Source: Euryarchaeota archaeon UBA10 (GTDB lineage Archaea > Thermoplasmatota > Poseidoniia > Poseidoniales > Poseidoniaceae). From it: a stretch of DNA of 5,289 nucleotides. The notes beneath the pieces are model-generated. The model saw only the letters and a program-made list of their open reading frames with translations, made no database searches and was not told the origin of the DNA. Both the position numbers and the translations under genes were made by a program. Below, piece by piece: positions 1-5,289 of the stretch. Each line of letters begins with the position of its first letter. Position 1 is the first letter of the stretch. The stretch covers positions 14,488 through 19,776 of the forward strand of contig DAGO01000058.1 in NCBI GenBank assembly GCA_002498185.1, given 5' to 3'.

Positions 1-1913
1 TCAACTCGGAGTTGTTAGGTGAGTGTGGGCCAAACAGTTTGCTAGCTAATCAAATTGTTACGATTGCTCAGATTCCTTACCTAATGGAAATTGGAACTAA
101 TGAGTTCGCTGTCTCCATCGGCGATAGTGAACTATCTCAAACAATTTCATTTGATGCTTTATCCGATTCTGACCAAGGAATAAACTCAGGCAACCTTGAT
201 TCCATTTCCCTAGACTTAGTTCTCGAAGGAGACAATCAGTTCGGTGAAATGGAATCTTTTAGCCCAGACATTTCAATATTCAACAATGGGCCTGAAGATG
301 TTGCAATTGACTTCTCAACATCTTGTCGTGGCGAGATTTGGGTCCTAGACTCTTCAGGCAATGTTGTCATGGATTCCCGTTCGATGAAAGAGTGTTCAGA
401 AAATGAAGTTGAATACCAATTACAGCCAGATACAGCGAGATCTTTCACACAACCGGATTGGAACTTTATTGACATGTTTGGATGTCATCTTCCACCGGGT
501 GATTTACTCGTAGTGATGGAAATTCCCGAACACGACCTGTATGCTTCAGAATTCATCACTTTAACCAGAGAGCGTGACACGTATTGCGAGGATGATTCTT
601 TATTCATCGATGCTGAGCTCAGCGGCGAGGACCTACTAACTGTAATCCCATCTGTGATTGGTGATGAGTTTGAAATGTCTTGGTTCACAATTTGCGGATT
701 GGAAGCCGCTTTGTTCAGCGCTGGAGAACAGATCGATATGCATCTTTCTGAATGCGATTACCTTGAGCAGTTCTCAGTACAAGCATCTGAAATTGAGTTA
801 AGTCCAATTGAATTTGACATGGATGGATTAGATGATGGAGAATACACTCTGTTCTTCGAAACTACCACATATCCACAAGTTCGCTCATCGGTTAGTTTCG
901 ATTGGCCAATAGTCTTCGAAGAAACAAGCGAAGAAGAAGTCACTGAAGAAACAGAAGTTGCTGTTTCAAGAGTTATCTCAGGAACATGGAGTTTAACATC
1001 TAACGAATTGGGAACCTGCTGGTTACTCAACTCTCCTGATGAAGGAATCCTAACCCTTTCTGGTGCTCAAGGACTTGTCAACTGGGCTCCTGAACGCGGT
1101 GCAACAGGCGAGTACCTAATCTATGAATCTGAGGCTGTACCAGAATGTTCCGATTTCGCTGCAGTTTCATTTACTGTTGAAGAAGTGTATTCGCAAGGAG
1201 TAATTACTGAAAGTGTTGAAGAAGATTCAGAAGTTGTTGAAATTATTCCAATTGAAAGTGATAGCGAGGAGATTAGTCCTGCTGTCGTCACCATTGGAGT
1301 CGTTGTTGCCAGCAGCGGAATTCTCTCCCTTCTTGTTGCAATAATCGCTACAAATGAGTCATGGAGAATCCCTGCAACCAGTGCAGGACTCTGGTTCCTA
1401 GGATTGGTTGGAAGAACTAGTGAAACGAGTGATGGACGTTACCAAAGAGGGCGGTTAATGGGTTACCTAACAGCAAACCCAGGTTGTCATTTCCGTGCAT
1501 TAATGGCTGCTCTAGAAATGTCGAATGGACAAATTACTCATCACCTAAAGATTCTCGAAGATGAAGATAGAATTTGGAGAAGAGCTGATGGTCGTTTAGT
1601 TAGGTTCTATCCATTCACCTCAAACCTTCACCCAGGAATTCTAGATGACGAGCTACCAATGCCTCCTCTATCTCCAGACCCTAACAGTTTACAGGGCAAG
1701 ATTCTGCGATTGTTAGATGATGATGGACAACTGAATCTATTCCCAACTCAATCTGAGTTGGCACACCGTCTAGAGAGATCACAACAACTGGTCAGTCACC
1801 ACTTGAGAACGCTTCAGAAGTACGGACTGGTCGAGAAAAAGAGGAGTGGCGTGAGAAACAGATATTGTTTGACTCGAGAGGCCGTGTTCTTACTTGAGAC
1901 TACTGAACTCTAA
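1..1913 (+). CDS. Membrane-anchored protein with acidic ectodomain and two cytoplasmic winged helix-turn-helix domains (5' partial)
   Basis: The frame is open to the left edge (first full codon at nt 3, 636 residues visible) and no signal peptide is seen, so the true start lies upstream; the TTG at nt 12 is not a credible start. Numbering from nt 3: residues about 86-177 resemble a BsuPI-type Ig-like fold (strand ending in NNG, 'VLDSSGNVV', then a PPGD turn). Two further beta-rich stretches follow, with acidic linkers at about 306-318 and 402-423. Nine ectodomain cysteines (8, 108, 131, 161, 195, 231, 251, 339, 382) suggest disulfides. One transmembrane helix spans about 427-449, and a short hydrophobic patch lies at 458-470. 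Two wHTH domains follow, about 480-538 and 559-631, with recognition helices containing 'ITHHLKILE' and 'VSHHLRTLQ' and basic wings. The inferred role is sensing outside the cell and binding DNA at the membrane. Ligand and target genes are unknown. The wHTH and membrane calls are firm; the BsuPI-like call is moderate. Confidence 0.85.
   Translation, partial: NSELLGECGPNSLLANQIVTIAQIPYLMEIGTNEFAVSIGDSELSQTISFDALSDSDQGINSGNLDSISLDLVLEGDNQFGEMESFSPDISIFNNGPEDVAIDFSTSCRGEIWVLDSSGNVVMDSRSMKECSENEVEYQLQPDTARSFTQPDWNFIDMFGCHLPPGDLLVVMEIPEHDLYASEFITLTRERDTYCEDDSLFIDAELSGEDLLTVIPSVIGDEFEMSWFTICGLEAALFSAGEQIDMHLSECDYLEQFSVQASEIELSPIEFDMDGLDDGEYTLFFETTTYPQVRSSVSFDWPIVFEETSEEEVTEETEVAVSRVISGTWSLTSNELGTCWLLNSPDEGILTLSGAQGLVNWAPERGATGEYLIYESEAVPECSDFAAVSFTVEEVYSQGVITESVEEDSEVVEIIPIESDSEEISPAVVTIGVVVASSGILSLLVAIIATNESWRIPATSAGLWFLGLVGRTSETSDGRYQRGRLMGYLTANPGCHFRALMAALEMSNGQITHHLKILEDEDRIWRRADGRLVRFYPFTSNLHPGILDDELPMPPLSPDPNSLQGKILRLLDDDGQLNLFPTQSELAHRLERSQQLVSHHLRTLQKYGLVEKKRSGVRNRYCLTREAVFLLETTEL
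1281..1349 (+). other. Transmembrane helix of the wHTH membrane protein
   Basis: This segment encodes about 23 uncharged residues (from AVVTIGVVV to LLVAIIA). It is preceded by a strongly acidic linker and followed by NESWR and then basic wHTH sequence. That charge pattern places the N-terminal part outside and the wHTH domains in the cytoplasm. A second weakly hydrophobic stretch (nt about 1374-1412, GLWFLGLVG) is probably too short to cross the membrane and may lie along its inner face. Confidence 0.8.
1440..1905 (+). other. Tandem winged helix-turn-helix DNA-binding domains
   Basis: Two wHTH units of the ArsR/MarR-like class lie in tandem. Unit 1 (nt about 1440-1616) has the helix series 'GRLMGYLTANPGCHFRALMAAL', written here only in outline, then the recognition helix 'SNGQITHHLKILE' and the wing 'RRADGRLVRFYP'. 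Unit 2 (nt about 1677-1895) has 'ILRLLDDDG', 'SELAHRLERSQQLVSHHL' and the wing 'KKRSGVRNRYCL'. Both recognition helices share an (I/V)(T/S)HHL(K/R)xL core, which suggests an old internal duplication. Because two wHTHs are joined in one chain, a single protein could behave like a preformed dimer. Two cytoplasmic cysteines lie at nt 1485-1487 (unit 1) and 1866-1868 (unit 2). Confidence 0.8.
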
Positions 1914-1936
1914 TTCTGTAGATGGTTTCAAGGCAA

Positions 1937-1944
1937 TTACATAT
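1937..1944 (+). promoter_or_regulatory. Possible TATA-like element for leuS
   Basis: The short AT-rich run TTACATAT lies about 39-46 nt before the leuS ATG. An archaeal TATA box normally sits about 25 nt upstream of the transcription start, which would place initiation near nt 1966-1970 and leave a leader of about 13-17 nt. No convincing BRE is seen, and the match to the archaeal consensus is weak. Co-transcription with the upstream gene is an equally possible arrangement. Confidence 0.25.
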
Positions 1945-1953
1945 GTCGACTAC

Positions 1954-1970
1954 TCGCCCCGTAGGGGCGA
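1954..1970 (+). repeat. Perfect GC-rich inverted repeat (7-bp stem, 3-nt loop) just upstream of leuS
   Basis: TCGCCCC, loop GTA, GGGGCGA form a perfect 7-bp stem with five G/C pairs in a row in AT-rich surroundings. It lies 41 nt past the stop of the upstream gene and ends one base before the GAGG ribosome-binding site. It could be an RNA hairpin affecting leuS translation, an operator over the transcription start, or a transcript-end stem. A T-run does not follow directly (only TTTT after a 7-nt gap), so a classical intrinsic terminator is unlikely. Confidence 0.6.
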
Positions 1971-1971
1971 A

Positions 1972-1975
1972 GAGG
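1972..1975 (+). promoter_or_regulatory. Shine-Dalgarno-like site for leuS
   Basis: GAGG lies 7 nt before the ATG at 1983 and only 4 nt before the in-frame TTG at 1980. The spacing favours ATG 1983 as the start. An in-frame TAG at 1962-1964 rules out any start further upstream. Confidence 0.55.
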
Positions 1976-1982
1976 CGTTTTG

Positions 1983-4799
1983 ATGTCGGATTATATTCCA
2001 CAGAATACAGAACTATCCTGGCAGAAGGCCTGGGAAGATTCTGGCATTTTCAATGTAGAATATAATGAGGGTAACCCTGTATTCTACTGCCTCGAAATGT
2101 ACCCATACCCGTCAGGAAAAATGCATATGGGGCACGTTAGAAACTATTCTATTGGTGACGCAGTAGCCCGATACAAGAGGCTGATGGGATTCGATGTTCT
2201 CTACCCTATGGGATTCGATTCATTTGGAATGCCTGCAGAAAACGCTGCTATTGCTGAAGGTGGGCATCCTCATGATATTACTGAAAAAAATATGGCTTCA
2301 ATTACAGAACAAATCAAGCGCATGGGATTCTCCTATGACTGGAGGCGACTTGTCAAAAGTCACGACCCACAATACTATCGCTGGAACCAATGGTTTTTCT
2401 TAAAATTCCTTGAGAGAGGCCTTGCTTACCAAGAGTTCGCTCCCGTTAATTGGTGTGAGCCGTGCAGCACTGTTCTTGCAAATGAGCAAGTAAAGGCAGG
2501 AAGATGTTGGAGGTGTAATGCACCAGTTATCCAAAAGGGGATGAGTCAGTGGTTCCTAGACATCACAAAATATGCTCAAGAGTTACTCGATGGTTTGGAA
2601 ACAATAAATTTCCCACAGAATGTAAAGGCCTTGCAGCAGGATTGGATAGGACGCTCTGAAGGAGCTGAAATCGAATTTGCAGTGGAAGGAATGGATGCAA
2701 ATATCCGTGTTTTCACTACTAGGCCAGATACTCTGTTTGGTGTTACATTCGTTACTTTGGCCCCAGAACATGAATTGGCTCAGAAACTAGTATCTGGCAC
2801 CCAGTATGAACATGATTGGAAGATTCTACATGATGAAATAATCACAATGAGTGAATTTGACAGAATCAAAAATATGGGTAAGAAAAAGGGTGTTCCTACT
2901 GGAGCGTTTGCTATCCATCCCTTAACCGGCGACAGAATCCCTATCTGGGTTGGTAATTTCGTTATAGCATCATACGGCACTGGTGCCGTGATGGCTGTTC
3001 CTGGTCATGATGAAAGAGACTTTGAATTCGCCAAGAAATACGATATTCCAATAAAACGTGTTTTGGTTATGTCTGAAGATGAATCTGCTGATAGTGAACT
3101 AAAATCTGCTGAATGTGATTTGGGTTGGATGGTAAACTCTGGAATCGAAGGATTTGATGGCCTGTATGGTGCTGAAGCAAAATCTGCAGTTTGCGAGGCG
3201 CTTGAAAAAATAGGCGCTGGAAATGGTACAATCAATTGGAAAATTAGGCCTTGGCTGATTAGTAGACAGAGGTATTGGGGAACTCCAATTCCAATAATTC
3301 ATTGTGATTCTTGTGGAGCTGTGCCAGTTCCAGAAGACCAACTGCCAGTCGAATTACCGAGAGATGTTATTTTCGATGGCAAAGGAAACCCGCTCGAAAC
3401 CAGTGAATCTTTCCTAAATGTGGATTGTCCAAAATGTGGTAAGCCTGCAAAGAGAGAGACCGATACAATGGACACATTCGTAGACTCTTCTTGGTACTTC
3501 CTAAGATTTACAGATTCAATGCAGACTGAGAACTGTTTCAATCCAGAAATCGCAAACCACTGGATGAATGTTGATTTCTACTGTGGGGGTATTGAACACG
3601 CTCAAATGCACTTAATCTATGCTAGATTCTGGACAAAGGCATTGCGCGACATTGGATTACACAATATTGACGAACCATTTGAAGAGCTGCTTTGCCAAGG
3701 TATGGTCAACAAATCAGCACCGTGGTGTGAGCCTTGTGGAATTACATTGTCTGTCGATCATGCTGGCCAGCAATGCCCCCAATGTAGTTTCATACTAACC
3801 GAGAGAAGTGCGAAGATGAGTAAAAGCCTCGGAAACACCGTTTCTCCAGAAGTAATGATTGAAAAATACGGAGCAGATACAGTACGATTGTTCATTCTGT
3901 TTGCTGCAAATCCTACCGCTGGAATGGATTGGTCAGACTCAGCACTTGAGGCAAATTACCGACAAATGGTCCAATTGTATGGAATGCCTTCCAATATATT
4001 GGAATGGAACGGTGGTGCTAGTGAAATCGATTTGTGGATGCAGGCCCGTCTCAAACAGAGATGCTTGCAGTGGCAGAATGCAATGGACAATTACGACTTA
4101 CGTGGTGCTGTAGATGCAAGCCACTTCGACTTGGTTAAAGACCTGAATTGGTATCGTAGAAGAGGAGGAGAGAATCCAGAAGTTGGTAAGGAAATCCTCA
4201 ATGTATGGACACACATGATTTCTATCGCTACACCTCACCTAGCAGAAGACTGGTGGAAAATGCAAGGCAACGCCGATTTGATGGCAGGAAGAGTCTTCGA
4301 TTTACCTGGAGAATTGAGCGAGGAAGAAGTTGCAGCACTAGAGGCCGAATCTTATCTTCGCTCATTCCTAGAGCAAGCAAGAAAAGTTGCTAAAATTGCT
4401 GTTAAGCACATAGGCAGTGAACCTAGTCATGCCACAATACACATTTCGAGACCGTGGAAGAGAGAGTTGGCAAAAGCAGCGATTGAACACATCAATTCGG
4501 GTGAAAATGTCAAAACTTTCGCCGGAGTTTTGTCCGGATTACCATTCGCTCAAGGTGAAATGCGAGGAGAAATCATGGGATTCTGGGGTAAGAGAATGCT
4601 TCCTCAAATCTTCAAATGGTCAGATGAGGAAAAGCAGATGATCAGTGGTGCATTGAATGAAGGTGATATTCTAAGTGCTGCTTCAGACTTCATCTGTAGC
4701 GACCTAGGACTCACTAGCGTCGACATCGAGGCCGGAGTCACTGACGTCGGTCGGAGTGGTTCCGCTATTCCTTTGTCCCCCTCCATCGTTTACAGTTGA
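1983..4799 (+). CDS. leuS: Leucyl-tRNA synthetase, bacterial-type core with archaeal-type tRNA-binding C-terminus
   Basis: This class I synthetase charges tRNA-Leu with leucine in the cytoplasm and edits mischarged tRNA. Numbering from ATG 1983 (938 residues): the HIGH motif is HMGH at 48-51 and KMSKS is at 611-615. A ZN-1 module (Cys158, 161, 175, 178) precedes the CP1 editing domain (about 224-418). That domain carries TTRPDT at 245-250 and a GTGAVMAVPGHDERD stretch at 332-346 with the editing aspartate. ZN-1 before CP1, 'PVNWC', 'VLANEQV' and 'SRQRYWG' (427-433) are bacterial-type features. Further CxxC pairs lie at 441/444 with 482/485, and at 582/585 with 598/601, the latter a zinc-ribbon in place of the leucine-specific insert. 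From about 650 onward the sequence ('DLNWYRRR', 'TPHLAEDWW', a long domain from 790, ending 'AIPLSPSI') matches the archaeal/eukaryotic pattern. Its length exceeds typical bacterial LeuRS (about 810-880) and is near archaeal ones. The last 96 nt overlap the opposing gene. Identity is very sure; the chimera reading is strong but made by eye. Confidence 0.97.
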   Translation: MSDYIPQNTELSWQKAWEDSGIFNVEYNEGNPVFYCLEMYPYPSGKMHMGHVRNYSIGDAVARYKRLMGFDVLYPMGFDSFGMPAENAAIAEGGHPHDITEKNMASITEQIKRMGFSYDWRRLVKSHDPQYYRWNQWFFLKFLERGLAYQEFAPVNWCEPCSTVLANEQVKAGRCWRCNAPVIQKGMSQWFLDITKYAQELLDGLETINFPQNVKALQQDWIGRSEGAEIEFAVEGMDANIRVFTTRPDTLFGVTFVTLAPEHELAQKLVSGTQYEHDWKILHDEIITMSEFDRIKNMGKKKGVPTGAFAIHPLTGDRIPIWVGNFVIASYGTGAVMAVPGHDERDFEFAKKYDIPIKRVLVMSEDESADSELKSAECDLGWMVNSGIEGFDGLYGAEAKSAVCEALEKIGAGNGTINWKIRPWLISRQRYWGTPIPIIHCDSCGAVPVPEDQLPVELPRDVIFDGKGNPLETSESFLNVDCPKCGKPAKRETDTMDTFVDSSWYFLRFTDSMQTENCFNPEIANHWMNVDFYCGGIEHAQMHLIYARFWTKALRDIGLHNIDEPFEELLCQGMVNKSAPWCEPCGITLSVDHAGQQCPQCSFILTERSAKMSKSLGNTVSPEVMIEKYGADTVRLFILFAANPTAGMDWSDSALEANYRQMVQLYGMPSNILEWNGGASEIDLWMQARLKQRCLQWQNAMDNYDLRGAVDASHFDLVKDLNWYRRRGGENPEVGKEILNVWTHMISIATPHLAEDWWKMQGNADLMAGRVFDLPGELSEEEVAALEAESYLRSFLEQARKVAKIAVKHIGSEPSHATIHISRPWKRELAKAAIEHINSGENVKTFAGVLSGLPFAQGEMRGEIMGFWGKRMLPQIFKWSDEEKQMISGALNEGDILSAASDFICSDLGLTSVDIEAGVTDVGRSGSAIPLSPSIVYS
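2457..2519 (+). other. ZN-1 zinc module of LeuRS
   Basis: Two CxxC pairs (CEPC and CWRC, 13 residues apart) lie between the catalytic fold and the editing insertion. The order ZN-1 then CP1 is the bacterial LeuRS arrangement. The spacing matches the known E. coli zinc-binding cysteines closely, so zinc binding is a safe inference. Confidence 0.75.
3726..3788 (+). other. Compact Cys4 zinc-ribbon in LeuRS just before KMSKS
   Basis: CEPC and CPQC, separated by 12 residues, lie between CQGMV and the KMSKS loop, where the leucine-specific domain sits in E. coli-type enzymes. A similar short cysteine module occurs, as far as I recall, in several bacterial LeuRS lineages. Zinc binding is inferred from the motif only. 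Confidence 0.6.
4347..4796 (+). other. Archaeal-type C-terminal domain of LeuRS
   Basis: Residues about 789-938 show the archaeal pattern: 'SYLRSFLEQARKVAKIA', a strand with 'HATIHISRPWKREL', a helical region, 'LNEGDILSAASDF', 'LGL' and a final 'AIPLSPSI'. In archaeal enzymes this domain contacts the long variable arm and corner of tRNA-Leu. Bacterial LeuRS ends much earlier with a small domain of different sequence, so this part marks the chimera. Confidence 0.7.
4704..4799. other. Tail-to-tail overlap of leuS and the repeat-protein gene
   Basis: The leuS stop (TGA, 4797-4799) lies inside the opposing gene, whose stop (TAG on the - strand, 4704-4706) lies inside leuS at a CTA leucine codon. 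The 96 shared bases are 32 codons on each strand in exact register, so third positions of one gene face first positions of the other. The stretch also looks richer in G and C than most of leuS. Both transcripts must end beyond the other gene's stop, so their 3' ends are complementary. No T-tract terminator is evident on either strand nearby. Confidence 0.85.
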
Positions 4800-5289
4800 G
4801 TTAGTCTCTGCACCTACTTTCGGCACTGGCTTAGGCGGTAGTGGTGGCTGTGGTTTGAAAGTAACATAAGCCGCTACTGCAACTAATATTCCTGCAATTA
4901 TGAATAAAATCGTAATCAGTGGGAATGATTCTTCTTCATCACTACTAGCTTTGGTATCATCGCTGGTTTCTACAGTACAACCTGTCGAAGACACTACTTC
5001 GCCTACTGGTGTGGAAGGGCAAAGGTCGTTCAAGTTGTGAACACCATCACCATCATCATCTAACTGAACACCAGAACAACCCTCAGAATCTACATCCATG
5101 CCACTAGGTGTGTATCTGCATTCGTCATCTGAATCCATAACTCCATCGTTGTCATCATCATCATCTTCGGTTGTATCAACACATCCGTCTTGGTCCAAAT
5201 CCATCCCAACACCTGCTTGCCCAACATAGCCTCGTGGACAGAGGTCTTGTGAGTCACTAATCCCATCAGAATCATCGTCTGTATCTTCC
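4704..5289 (-). CDS. Secreted repeat protein with thrombospondin type 3-like Asp-rich repeats and C-terminal membrane anchor (5' partial)
   Basis: The frame runs open through the right edge, with 194 C-terminal residues visible; the N-terminus and any signal peptide lie outside the window. Numbering from the first complete codon at the edge: residues 1-104 hold about three repeats with the pattern DxDxDGxxDxxDxC(P), each followed by a GC. These are of the thrombospondin type 3/calcium-binding class. Cysteines 17/36, 57/71 and 90/104 look like one disulfide pair per repeat. An acidic Ser/Asp linker follows, then a transmembrane helix at about 123-144 (PLITILFIIAGILVAVAAYV). A proline-rich basic stretch (145-158) and a low-complexity Gly/Ser/Thr/Asp tail of about 36 residues come next. 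The charge pattern puts the repeats outside and the tail inside. The role is unknown; adhesion or surface structure is the usual guess. The final 31 residues are encoded antisense to leuS. Confidence 0.85.
   Translation of the reverse strand, partial: EDTDDDSDGISDSQDLCPRGYVGQAGVGMDLDQDGCVDTTEDDDDDNDGVMDSDDECRYTPSGMDVDSEGCSGVQLDDDGDGVHNLNDLCPSTPVGEVVSSTGCTVETSDDTKASSDEEESFPLITILFIIAGILVAVAAYVTFKPQPPLPPKPVPKVGAETNSTVNDGGGQRNSGTTPTDVSDSGLDVDASES
4857..4922 (-). other. C-terminal transmembrane anchor of the repeat protein
   Basis: About 22 hydrophobic residues (PLITILF through AAYVTF) follow an acidic SSDEEES linker and precede KPQPPLPPKPVPK. Acidic residues outside and lysines inside fit a single-pass anchor with the repeats on the cell exterior. 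Confidence 0.8.
4977..5289 (-). repeat. Thrombospondin type 3-like repeat units (protein-level)
   Basis: Three successive Asp-rich units of roughly 33-35 residues are marked by GC dipeptides at about nt 5180-5185, 5075-5080 and 4977-4982. Motifs include DDDSDGISDSQDLCP, DDDNDGVMDSDDEC and DDDGDGVHNLNDLCP. Asp spacing is that of calcium-binding loops. The dense GAT/GAC codons give ATC-rich runs on the + strand (about 5041-5061 and 5150-5167). The array continues past the window edge. Confidence 0.8.

Noticed and set aside
12..14. TTG as the start of the first gene
   Set aside because: The frame stays open to the window edge, and the following residues lack the signal peptide that the extracellular topology requires.
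236..1030. Minus-strand open frames inside the first gene
   Set aside because: They are shadows of the long + frame; their Ser-rich composition is what reverse-complemented Asp/Glu/Ser codons produce.
1954..1981. Hairpin plus T-run as an intrinsic terminator for the upstream gene
   Set aside because: The T-run is only four bases, lies seven bases past the stem and runs into the leuS start; archaeal termination usually relies on longer T-tracts.
1980..1982. TTG as the leuS start
   Set aside because: ATG follows immediately and has the better spacing (7 nt) from GAGG; the TTG start remains possible but adds only one residue.
3005..3541. Minus-strand open frames inside leuS
   Set aside because: They lie wholly within strongly conserved LeuRS coding sequence, overlap each other and show no recognisable domain.
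5041..5170. CRISPR array or other DNA repeat
   Set aside because: The repetition comes from triplet codon runs; there are no equal-length direct repeats with unique spacers.
5090..5275. Alternative minus-strand frame in the Asp-repeat region
   Set aside because: Its Met-rich sequence is simply the GAT codons read one base off (ATG); the other frame carries the repeat motif and the membrane anchor.

Overview
The window looks like a piece of a marine archaeal genome, most plausibly a Marine Group II-type euryarchaeon (Ca. Poseidoniales). This assignment is inference. It rests on three points: a membrane-anchored protein with a cytoplasmic pair of winged helix-turn-helix domains, a surface protein with thrombospondin type 3-like Asp-rich repeats and one C-terminal membrane anchor, and a leucyl-tRNA synthetase whose C-terminal part is archaeal in type. 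No 16S, tRNA or other taxonomic marker is present.

Layout: (1) nt 1-1913, + strand, holds the 3' part of a gene that enters from the left. It encodes an acidic, cysteine-containing extracellular region, one transmembrane helix and two C-terminal wHTH domains; it is probably a membrane-bound one-component regulator. (2) nt 1914-1982 is a short gap with a weak TATA-like stretch, a perfect 7-bp hairpin (1954-1970) and a GAGG ribosome-binding site. (3) nt 1983-4799, + strand, is a complete leuS. Its catalytic and editing body is bacterial in type, while its anticodon-binding and C-terminal domains look archaeal, so the enzyme appears to be a natural chimera. (4) nt 4704-5289, - strand, holds the 3' part of a gene that enters from the right. 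It encodes the end of a secreted, calcium-binding-type repeat protein with a membrane anchor and a short proline-rich cytoplasmic tail.

The leuS gene and the repeat-protein gene converge and overlap tail to tail by 96 nt, with codons exactly in register on the two strands. The genes are not an obvious pathway: an essential translation enzyme sits between two envelope-associated proteins. The regulator gene and leuS share a strand with a 69-nt gap and could be partly co-transcribed, but the hairpin and TATA-like stretch would also fit a separate leuS promoter. No mobile element, CRISPR array, RNA gene or phage gene is visible. No stretch above 300 bases lacks a gene.
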